In this document: positions 1 through 5,642 of the stretch, in pieces
Layout: the number at the start of each line of letters is the position of its first letter
Numbering within the stretch: position 1 is the stretch's first letter
Assembly: GCA_030147425.1 (NCBI GenBank)
Contig: JASKZW010000048.1
Coordinates: 1-6,307, forward strand
Reading direction: 5' to 3'
Source: Tissierellales bacterium
Lineage (GTDB): Bacteria; Bacillota_A; Clostridia; Tissierellales; JASKZW01
DNA length: 6,307 nucleotides
Position numbers and translations under genes: made by a program
Notes under the pieces: model-generated
The model's database searches: none
Seen by the model: the letters and a program-made list of their open reading frames with translations, nothing else
Told to the model about the DNA's origin: nothing

Positions 1-11
1 TACAAGTATTT

Positions 12-17
12 AAGGAG
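12..17 (+). promoter_or_regulatory. Ribosome binding site of the phosphoribosyltransferase gene
   Basis: AAGGAG lies 8 nt before the ATG at 26 and is a near-perfect Shine-Dalgarno match, which fixes that start. Only 25 bases precede the gene in this window, so its promoter, or any upstream operon partner, cannot be seen. Confidence 0.85.
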
Positions 18-25
18 ATGTTGAA

Positions 26-562
26 ATGAAAAAATATAAATTAAAAGTTGCTGGTTTAGAAAGAGACTTGCCTATAATTAGACTTAATGAAAACTTAAGT
101 ATAGCAAGCTTTGTCATACTTGGAGATAGTGAGATAGTTAGTCATACTGCTAGAGAACTAGCTACAAAGCTTCCTAAAGTAGATGCTATAGTTACAGCTG
201 AAGCTAAGGGTATACCTTTAGCCCATGAACTTTCAAAGCTTTTAGGCTTAAATAAATATATTGTAGCTAGGAAAAGTGTAAAGGCTTATATGGAAGATCC
301 TTTAATCTATGAATTAGAATCTATAACTACTAGTGGCAAGCAAATCCTATGCCTTGATGGTAAGGATGCTAGGTATTTAAGAGGAAAGAAAGTTGCCCTA
401 ATAGATGATGTTATTAGCACAGGTGCCTCTTTAGAAGCCCTAAAAGAATTAGTTGAGTTGGCTGAGGCTGATATTATTGCCCAGGCAGCTATTTTAGCAG
501 AAGGTGATGCAGCTAAAAGAAAAGATATTATATTTTTAGAAGAGCTACCTATATTTGATTAA
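26..562 (+). CDS. Purine-type phosphoribosyltransferase (APRT/HGPRT-like, type I PRTase)
   Basis: This 178-residue cytosolic enzyme should transfer the phosphoribosyl group of PRPP to a purine base to make a nucleotide (purine salvage). The PRPP-binding loop VALIDDVISTGAS is at residues 123-135, with the two acidic residues D127-D128 followed by STGAS. VTAEAKGIPLA (residues 56-66) matches the purine-PRTase motif before the active site, and ARKSVKAYM (81-89) corresponds to the RK loop. The length fits the APRT family (about 170-180). The motifs VTAEAxGIP and DDVISTG also recall the archaeal-type hypoxanthine/guanine enzymes, so the base used (adenine, hypoxanthine/guanine or xanthine) is uncertain and I give no symbol. 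The start is supported by AAGGAG at 12-17. It converges with the histidine kinase gene; only 25 bp separate the two stop codons. Its relation to the two-component/ABC module looks positional only. Confidence 0.88.
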   Translation: MKKYKLKVAGLERDLPIIRLNENLSIASFVILGDSEIVSHTARELATKLPKVDAIVTAEAKGIPLAHELSKLLGLNKYIVARKSVKAYMEDPLIYELESITTSGKQILCLDGKDARYLRGKKVALIDDVISTGASLEALKELVELAEADIIAQAAILAEGDAAKRKDIIFLEELPIFD

Positions 563-589
563 AAAAAGCCCTAGGATTTACTAGGGCTT
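561..589 (-). terminator. Intrinsic terminator of the response regulator-kinase operon
   Basis: A perfect 9-bp stem (AAGCCCTAG at 566-574 with CTAGGGCTT at 581-589) and 6-nt loop. Read on the minus strand it is followed by seven T residues (complement of the A run 561-567), so it is a good rho-independent terminator for the kinase transcript. The stem includes two bases of the kinase stop codon, and the T tract runs into the TAA of the convergent phosphoribosyltransferase. On the plus strand the hairpin is followed by AAATATTATAA without a T run, so it would terminate the phosphoribosyltransferase only weakly. Confidence 0.85.
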
Positions 590-1634
590 AAATATTATAA
601 AACTTTATTTCAAATGTTAAGCCTTGATTATTATAGGCCCTTATATCTCCTCCATGGGCCTCTATTATAGACTTAGCCATATTTAAACCTATTCCATAAC
701 CTGCTAGGGAAGTATCTCCTCTATAAAACCTATCAAAAATCCTGTCCAAGGATTTCTCCTCAACCCCTGGACCATCATCTGAAATCCTCACTGTCTTATA
801 GATAGGATTAGAGTCTAAGCTAATCCAAACTCTACTATTAGTATGCTCTAGAGAATTTTTAAAAATATTTAAAAAAGCCTCATAAAGCCATACCTCATCT
901 CCCTTAAGAACAAAATCCTCTCCCTTATAATCTATAGGAATTTTCTTTTTCCTATTTAAGGCATACTCTATGTCTTTTAATATTTCTAAAATAGACAAAT
1001 CTACATACTTATACTCTATAGTATTAGAGTTAATCTTAGATAATTTCAAGAGCACCTCTGTAAAATTCTTCAACTTCTCTAGTTCCTCATAAAGTTTTCC
1101 CAAGTAAATATCTGTATTCTCCTTATCTTCCTTTATCAACTCTGCCATAAAGCCTATAGAAGTTATAGGAGTCTTTAACTGGTGGGCAATATTAGACAAA
1201 TCCCTTTTTAAATTTAGCCTTTGCCTAGTAGATTCTTCTTCTAAGGACTTTAGATTTACTATTATCTTATATATTTGATCCCTTAAGTTAGAATGCTCAT
1301 CGTCTTCCTGGTTAAGGTTTATACTATAATTTCCCTTATTTATCTGGATTAAATACTCCTCTAAATCCTCTATCTTTTTCTTTTTTCTACCTTGCCTTTT
1401 CTTTTCCAGAAAAAAATAGATACTATATATCAGTATTGTTATTAATAAACTTATAAAAAAAGGATAAAAGCTACTAGTAAAGATACTTTTATTATAATAA
1501 CCTAAGGATTCAAGGCTAGATTTTGGATCTAGTTTTTTAAATTCTAAAATTTTATACAAGCTTAAATAAAAGTTAAAATCTAAAATTTTTATAAGTAAAA
1601 ATATAATTATAAATACAATTATAAAGAAAAACAT
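588..1634 (-). CDS. Membrane sensor histidine kinase (two-component system)
   Basis: This 348-residue membrane kinase should autophosphorylate on a histidine and pass the phosphate to the adjacent regulator. Two membrane segments are visible, about residues 2-18 and 55-76, leaving a short outer loop of about 35 residues with no recognisable sensor domain. A basic stretch (KKRQGRKKKK, 78-87) then marks the cytoplasmic side. Residues about 88-135 look like a degenerate HAMP or linker (YLIQINKGNYSINL). The HisKA H-box IAHQLKTPITSI carries the phospho-accepting H151. The ATPase domain has the N-box FKNSLEHT (N260), G1 box DDGPG (286-290), F-box FDRFYRG (300-306) and G2 box GYGIGL (312-317), so all catalytic boxes are intact. 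Its ATG directly follows the regulator's TAG (TAGATG), with GAGGG 5 nt upstream, so translation is probably coupled. The short loop suggests sensing at the membrane or through the neighbouring transporter, as in intramembrane-sensing kinases; this is inference. Confidence 0.95.
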   Translation of the reverse strand: MFFFIIVFIIIFLLIKILDFNFYLSLYKILEFKKLDPKSSLESLGYYNKSIFTSSFYPFFISLLITILIYSIYFFLEKKRQGRKKKKIEDLEEYLIQINKGNYSINLNQEDDEHSNLRDQIYKIIVNLKSLEEESTRQRLNLKRDLSNIAHQLKTPITSIGFMAELIKEDKENTDIYLGKLYEELEKLKNFTEVLLKLSKINSNTIEYKYVDLSILEILKDIEYALNRKKKIPIDYKGEDFVLKGDEVWLYEAFLNIFKNSLEHTNSRVWISLDSNPIYKTVRISDDGPGVEEKSLDRIFDRFYRGDTSLAGYGIGLNMAKSIIEAHGGDIRAYNNQGLTFEIKFYNI

Positions 1635-2288
1635 CTAATCCCTCACAAAACTATAGCCTATCCCTCTTACAGTTTCTACAACATAGCTATAATCTCCTAA
1701 TTTTTTTCTTAACCTTTTTATGCTAGCTGAAAGGGTATTGTCTTCCACAAAGTCCCCTTCTAAATCCCAGACTAATTCTAAAATCCTATCCCTAGTTAAA
1801 ACATTTCCCCTGTTTTTCATTAAAAGACTTAAGAGTTCATACTCTTTTAAGCTTAATCCAAGGTCCTCCCCATCTATACTAGCCCTATAGTTCTTCGGAT
1901 CCAAAACTAAGCCTTTATAATTTAACTTTTCATCCCTTCCATCTACCCTTCTTAAAATACTCTCTATTTTGGCCTTTAATATAGATAGTTTAAAGGGCTT
2001 GGTAATATAGTCATCAGACAAGTTTAACCCTTTAACTATATCTTCCTCTGAATTATTTACTGTTAAAAATATTACTGGCGTCCTATCTATTTTATACAAG
2101 TCTAAAAAGTCAAAGCCTGTTCCATCCCCTAAGTTTATATCTAGAATAATAAAATCAAAGCTATAGTCAAAAATTTCTTTAGCTTCTTTAAGGGAAGAAG
2201 CATGGCTTAACTTATAGCCTGACTTTTCCAAATAAGTTTTAATTCCAAAGGCTAAAGTCTCATCATCCTCTAGTAAAAATATTTTCAT
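1635..2288 (-). CDS. OmpR/PhoB-family response regulator
   Basis: This 217-residue DNA-binding regulator is the likely partner of the downstream kinase. The receiver domain occupies about residues 1-115: acidic pocket E7-D8-D9, phospho-accepting D50 in FIILDINL, switch T76 in FLTV, and K97 in the ITKPF motif. The usual GADDY before ITKPF is LSDDY here, a small change that leaves the acidic residues. Residues about 120-217 form a winged helix, recognisable by LSLKEYELLSLLMKNRG, LTRDRILELVW and the C-terminal VETVRGIGYSF. Length and order are typical of the family. The start is supported by GAGGTGA (minus strand, 2299-2293), 4 nt before ATG. It is first in a two-gene operon reading away from the ABC transporter, and the 106-bp divergent region is the obvious place for it to bind. 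It probably activates the transporter genes and perhaps its own operon (inference from arrangement). Confidence 0.95.
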   Translation of the reverse strand: MKIFLLEDDETLAFGIKTYLEKSGYKLSHASSLKEAKEIFDYSFDFIILDINLGDGTGFDFLDLYKIDRTPVIFLTVNNSEEDIVKGLNLSDDYITKPFKLSILKAKIESILRRVDGRDEKLNYKGLVLDPKNYRASIDGEDLGLSLKEYELLSLLMKNRGNVLTRDRILELVWDLEGDFVEDNTLSASIKRLRKKLGDYSYVVETVRGIGYSFVRD

Positions 2289-2305
2289 CTAATCACCTCA
2301 AGCTT

Positions 2306-2336
2306 ATTATACTACTAATAATAATATATAATACAA
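2306..2336 (-). promoter_or_regulatory. Candidate promoter of the regulator-kinase operon
   Basis: On the minus strand a perfect TATAAT (complement of 2306-2311) lies 17 bp from the regulator ATG, with TTGTAT (complement of 2331-2336) upstream. The 19-bp spacer is longer than the preferred 17, so the -35 assignment is weak; the -10 is the convincing part. The leader would be very short and end in GAGGTGA. Confidence 0.5.
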
Positions 2337-2340
2337 GTAA

Positions 2341-2362
2341 TTGTCACTTAGATTTCACTTTG
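2341..2362. promoter_or_regulatory. Candidate regulator operator: 11-bp direct repeat
   Basis: Two tandem 11-mers, TTGTCACTTAG (2341-2351) and ATTTCACTTTG (2352-2362), agree at 8 of 11 positions and share TCACTT exactly one helical turn apart. An AAGT at 2335-2338 may be a third, inverted half-site. OmpR-family regulators commonly bind as dimers to direct repeats with 10-11 bp spacing just upstream of the -10, which is where this lies for the ABC genes. It is adjacent to the regulator's own gene. In an AT-rich gap a chance repeat is possible. Confidence 0.4.
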
Positions 2363-2374
2363 CTTTTATATTAT
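2341..2374 (+). promoter_or_regulatory. Candidate promoter of the ABC transporter operon
   Basis: TTGTCA (2341-2346) is a plausible -35. Several overlapping -10-like hexamers follow: TTTTAT (2364-2369, 17-bp spacer), TTATAT (2366-2371, 19 bp) and TATTAT (2369-2374, 22 bp). None combines a good hexamer with an ideal spacer, which would fit a promoter needing an activator bound to the overlapping direct repeat. The exact -10 is undecided. Confidence 0.4.
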
Positions 2375-2380
2375 CTTTTT

Positions 2381-2387
2381 AGGAGGT
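2381..2387 (+). promoter_or_regulatory. Ribosome binding site of the ABC ATPase gene
   Basis: AGGAGGT is a full-strength Shine-Dalgarno sequence 7 nt before the ATG at 2395. It settles the start codon and predicts efficient translation once the operon is transcribed. Confidence 0.9.
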
Positions 2388-2394
2388 AATAAAT

Positions 2395-3075
2395 ATGAAT
2401 ATATTAGAAATAAAAAACTTAAAAAAAGTATATGGAGAAGATGATACTAAGGTAGAGGCCTTAAAGGGCCTTGATCTTAAAGTTGAAAGGGGGCAAATGC
2501 TTGCCATAATGGGTCCTAGTGGCTGTGGTAAATCTACTCTTTTAAATCTAATTTCTGGCATAGACCAGGCTAGTCAGGGGGATATAGTTGTTGAAAATAC
2601 TAATATAGTTAAACTTAATCAAGATAAGTTAGCACTTTATAGAAGAAGGCAATTGGGAATTGTATATCAATTTTTTAACCTGATCCCTAACCTATCTGTA
2701 GAAAATAATATTAAACTACCAGTCCCTATTGATGATAAAAGTATAGATGAAGAATATTTTAAGGAATTAGTTGGAAGTTTAGGTATTGAAAATAAGTTGA
2801 AGACCTTTCCTGATAAACTATCTGGTGGACAGCAACAAAGAGTAGCTATTGCAAGAAGCCTTATATATAAGCCTTCTTTGATTCTAGCAGATGAACCTAC
2901 AGGAAATCTAGATAAAAAGAACGCTAGAGATATTATAGATATTTTTAGACTTTCTAATCTTAAATATAAACAAACTATGATTATAGTAACCCATGATGAG
3001 GAAGTTGCCTTATCTGCAGATAGGATTATCCATATGGAAGATGGAATGATAGTGTCTGACGAGGTGATTAGATGA
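2395..3075 (+). CDS. ABC transporter ATP-binding protein (MacB/LolD/BceA-type)
   Basis: This 226-residue cytoplasmic ATPase powers the FtsX-type permease encoded next. All nucleotide-binding motifs are present: Walker A GPSGCGKST (40-48), Q-loop Q92 in VYQFFNLIP, signature LSGGQQQR (142-149), Walker B LILADE (162-167) with catalytic E167, D-loop NLD (171-173) and switch H200 in IIVTHDE. The QFFNLIPNLSVENNI stretch after the Q-loop is typical of the LolD/MacB/BceA/SalX class, whose members drive export, lipoprotein release or mechanotransmission and antimicrobial peptide resistance rather than nutrient import. The length is normal. The gene begins the transporter operon opposite the response regulator and ends with an ATGA overlap with the permease. 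No defect is seen, so it should be active. Confidence 0.96.
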   Translation: MNILEIKNLKKVYGEDDTKVEALKGLDLKVERGQMLAIMGPSGCGKSTLLNLISGIDQASQGDIVVENTNIVKLNQDKLALYRRRQLGIVYQFFNLIPNLSVENNIKLPVPIDDKSIDEEYFKELVGSLGIENKLKTFPDKLSGGQQQRVAIARSLIYKPSLILADEPTGNLDKKNARDIIDIFRLSNLKYKQTMIIVTHDEEVALSADRIIHMEDGMIVSDEVIR

Positions 3076-5528
3076 TTTTTCCTGAATATATTAAAGGTGA
3101 TATAAGGGTCAATAAAAAGTCCTATACTTCCACTATGATAACCATATTTTTAGCAGTCCTAATTTTATCCAACTTTACTTTTGGTATTGTATCCTATTTT
3201 AACTCCTTTAGAAACATGATAAAAGACCACACAGCTGGCTATCATTTTAGGATTTTAACTGAACTGGAGACTAAAGATGCTAATGAACTTTTAGGAAATA
3301 GACATATAAAGAAAATAGGTTTTTTTAATAAGGAAAAGTTAAATGAAGGCTTTGGATCAAAGGAAGAAACTATTCTTATAAGAATAGATGATATAGCCTT
3401 GGAAACTGTTAGATTTATGTTAAAAAAAGGGAACTTACCTAAAAATAATGAAATATTAATTAGTGATTATATGGAAAGGGAAATTGATAAATCTATTGGA
3501 GATATATTACTTTTAGATGGTCAGGCTTATAAGGTCTCAGGAATTTATTCTGATATAGGCTATGATTATGAAAAACACTATAATGTTTTCCTAAATCAAG
3601 AACAATCTAGCCTTTTGTCTAGTGGAAGAAAACTTTCACCCTTTATTTGGTATAAAAATATTTTCAAAACCTATAGTACTAGTAGAAATATAATGGATAG
3701 TTTAGACTATAAAAACTTAGCCTACAACTTTAACTCAACTTATTTGTCTAGGTCCTTTGTCTTTGATAAGGATATAGATCCTATTACTGACTATCCTTTT
3801 CAAATACTAGCTATAATTTTATTTTTTATCCTCATATTTTTATTTTATTCTATAATAACTAGCTTATTTTTAGTTCAAGAATCAAAATCCATAAAGGAAT
3901 ATGGAAAGTTAAAAGCTCTTGGTGCAAGGGATAAGGATATTAATAAAATTATAAGACTTAAAACTATTTATATTTCTCAGAAACCTATAATTGCCGGAAT
4001 TCTAGGATCCTTGGGACTTTTAAAGCTTTTATTTTTTCTTATAAAGAAAATTGAAAATAACTTTGAAGTTAGAAGTGCTTTTTCTATAAATAGTAATCTA
4101 AAGTTAGAGCTTAACCCTATTTTATTCATTGGTCTTTACCTTGTTAGCTTTTTTATTATTTACCTGGCAAGTAAAAAGCCAGTAAAGAAAATTAAAAAAG
4201 TATCTATTTTGGATGCTCTCAAGGGAAATATTAAATCCAAAAGTCATAAAAAGTATGATCTTTTATACCAAGGAGATATAGAAAAAGACTTATCCAAGCA
4301 ATTCTATAAGAATGCTAGGGCGAGCTTTATATCTACTAAAGTAAGCTTAAAACTTGGTTTTGCCCTTATGGTTTTTATTTTAGGCTCAGTTACTTTTTAT
4401 GCTTTAAATACCAGTTATAATAATTATGATAAATTTACCGGCTATAATATCCATCTAGAATATGCTAGTAATAAAGAAATAAATCCTCAACTTTTAGAAG
4501 ATGTAAAGTCTTTAAAGCCAAAAGATTATATAAACTTTAGAAAAGAAGCAGTTTTTCTTGATTATGATGAAGGCTTTATTAGTCAAAATTATAAAGATAA
4601 ATTAAATATTTTGAAAGATGAATTAGTTTCTTTAAATAGCATACAACTAGAACTTTTTGGTATAGAAGATGAAGTTTTTAATAAACTTGTAAGCAAAAAA
4701 GGCTTTAATCCTGAATCATATAAGGATGGGAAGGTACTTCTTTTAAATACTATAGCTGATGACTTTAACAAGGCTAAGTCTCAAATGAATTTTGTTGAGT
4801 TTTTAAATGAGGATATTAAAACCATCCCCCTTAGTGAGTATGGAAGGGAGTTTAGTCAGCCTGGCTATGAGTTTAGCTTAAATGTGGAAGATAAAATCTC
4901 TTCTCCCCTCTTTGATTATTCCCTTAGAGAAAACAGGCTCCATGCCTATATGCCTAAGTCTGAGTATATAAAACTTCTTAACAAATTTGCTAGGATCGCT
5001 GACTTAGATCAGTTTGAATATGTTTTAGTTGAAACTGATAACATAAAGGAAAGTTCAGAGTTATTAGAATCTATTTCCCTTAATTATTTTAAGGAAGAAG
5101 ATTTCTCCCTTATCTCTCAACTTGAACAAAAGGATGATATTAAAAAAATGAATAGTTTGGCTAATCTCTTAGCTATATTCTTAAGTAGTTTTTTCCTAGT
5201 TGTAGGATTTTCCAACGCTTACTTTTCACTTTATAATTTATTTTTAGAAAGAAGGCAAAGTCTTCTTTTATACAAGGCTATTGGAATGGATAGAAAACTT
5301 CTAGGAAATATTTTAAAAAGAGAAAAGAATAAACTATTGCTTAATTTTATAATTACCATGCCCTTTATAGTCTTATTAGTTTCTTTCCTAATATCCAAGG
5401 CTGCTAGAATTTTTACCCTAATAGATATTCTAAAAAACCTAAACTATATTTTCCTTATTCTTTATATAATCCTTATTTATATAAGCATATCTAAAATGTA
5501 TAAAAAATATATAAAAGAAATACTCTAA
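3072..5528 (+). CDS. FtsX-like ABC transporter permease, two-module, 818 residues
   Basis: This large membrane protein pairs with the preceding ATPase. I see eight membrane segments at about residues 21-43, 243-268, 303-323, 349-367, 424-446, 696-720, 755-774 and 790-808. They make two repeated modules of one helix, an outer domain and three helices. Outer domain 1 is about 200 residues (44-242) and outer domain 2 about 250 (447-695); neither shows a motif I recognise. Each module has the cytoplasmic FtsX-type helix after its second membrane segment: KEYGKLKALGARDKDI (275-290) and SLLLYKAIGMDRKLL (730-744). Canonical BceB permeases have about 650 residues, ten helices and one large loop, so this is not one; it is nearer to the double-FtsX permeases found beside Firmicute two-component systems. 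The ATG overlaps the ATPase stop and is served by GAGGTG (3061-3066). The substrate is unknown; envelope-active peptides or lipids are plausible from context only. Confidence 0.92.
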   Translation: MIFPEYIKGDIRVNKKSYTSTMITIFLAVLILSNFTFGIVSYFNSFRNMIKDHTAGYHFRILTELETKDANELLGNRHIKKIGFFNKEKLNEGFGSKEETILIRIDDIALETVRFMLKKGNLPKNNEILISDYMEREIDKSIGDILLLDGQAYKVSGIYSDIGYDYEKHYNVFLNQEQSSLLSSGRKLSPFIWYKNIFKTYSTSRNIMDSLDYKNLAYNFNSTYLSRSFVFDKDIDPITDYPFQILAIILFFILIFLFYSIITSLFLVQESKSIKEYGKLKALGARDKDINKIIRLKTIYISQKPIIAGILGSLGLLKLLFFLIKKIENNFEVRSAFSINSNLKLELNPILFIGLYLVSFFIIYLASKKPVKKIKKVSILDALKGNIKSKSHKKYDLLYQGDIEKDLSKQFYKNARASFISTKVSLKLGFALMVFILGSVTFYALNTSYNNYDKFTGYNIHLEYASNKEINPQLLEDVKSLKPKDYINFRKEAVFLDYDEGFISQNYKDKLNILKDELVSLNSIQLELFGIEDEVFNKLVSKKGFNPESYKDGKVLLLNTIADDFNKAKSQMNFVEFLNEDIKTIPLSEYGREFSQPGYEFSLNVEDKISSPLFDYSLRENRLHAYMPKSEYIKLLNKFARIADLDQFEYVLVETDNIKESSELLESISLNYFKEEDFSLISQLEQKDDIKKMNSLANLLAIFLSSFFLVVGFSNAYFSLYNLFLERRQSLLLYKAIGMDRKLLGNILKREKNKLLLNFIITMPFIVLLVSFLISKAARIFTLIDILKNLNYIFLILYIILIYISISKMYKKYIKEIL

Positions 5529-5558
5529 GGTTGGGAATTATCCCAACCTTTAATTTTT
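5527..5558 (+). terminator. Intrinsic terminator of the ABC transporter operon
   Basis: A perfect 10-bp stem (AAGGTTGGGA at 5527-5536 with TCCCAACCTT at 5541-5550) and ATTA loop, followed by TAATTTTT. The left arm uses the last two bases of the permease stop codon. There is no T run in the reverse direction, so it acts for the plus strand and separates the transporter from the next gene. Confidence 0.9.
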
Positions 5559-5561
5559 CCC

Positions 5562-5589
5562 TTGAAATCTCCCTCACAATACCTATAGT
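5562..5589 (+). promoter_or_regulatory. Candidate sigma-A-type promoter of the nuclease-domain gene
   Basis: TTGAAA (5562-5567) and TATAGT (5584-5589) are separated by 16 bp, close to the housekeeping consensus. They lie just after the transporter terminator and about 55 bp before the next start codon. A second TATAGT at 5591-5596 has a worse spacing. The gene therefore probably has its own transcription start. Confidence 0.55.
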
Positions 5590-5605
5590 ATATAGTATAG
5601 GTGTT
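5578..5605. repeat. Inverted repeat overlapping the promoter -10
   Basis: ACCTATA (5581-5587) and TATAGGT (5596-5602) are perfect inverted arms with an 8-bp centre. Allowing one G-T pair, the arms extend to AATACCTATA/TATAGGTGTT. The repeat covers the candidate -10 and start site, the usual place for a repressor operator. It is AT-rich and short, so function is unproven. Confidence 0.4.
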
Positions 5606-5642
5606 ATCCAAGATTTACCAAATTTATAAATGGGGTGGAGAC

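Noticed and set aside
1371..1410. Long pyrimidine-rich tract, possible phase-variation site in the kinase gene
   Set aside because: It encodes the basic segment after the second membrane helix (KKRQGRKKKK); the longest homopolymer is short and interrupted, so slippage control is not supported.
2312..2334. AT-only stretch in the divergent region as a possible repeat or origin-like element
   Set aside because: It is a simple TA/AAT-rich spacer within the minus-strand promoter; no repeated unit or DnaA-box-like sequence was seen.
2379..2561. 60-codon minus-strand open frame opposite the ABC ATPase start
   Set aside because: It lies antisense to the highly conserved Walker A region, has no ribosome site and no recognisable protein; a shadow of the ATPase gene.
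3418..3431. Slippery A-AAA-AAA heptamer followed by GGG in the permease gene
   Set aside because: The run fits a frameshift pattern, but there is no downstream stem or pseudoknot, the zero frame is the long conserved one, and such A runs are common in this AT-rich DNA (another is in the ATPase gene near 2420).
4589..4771. 60-codon minus-strand open frame inside the permease gene
   Set aside because: Antisense to a clear coding region, with no promoter or ribosome site evident; composition is that of a shadow frame.
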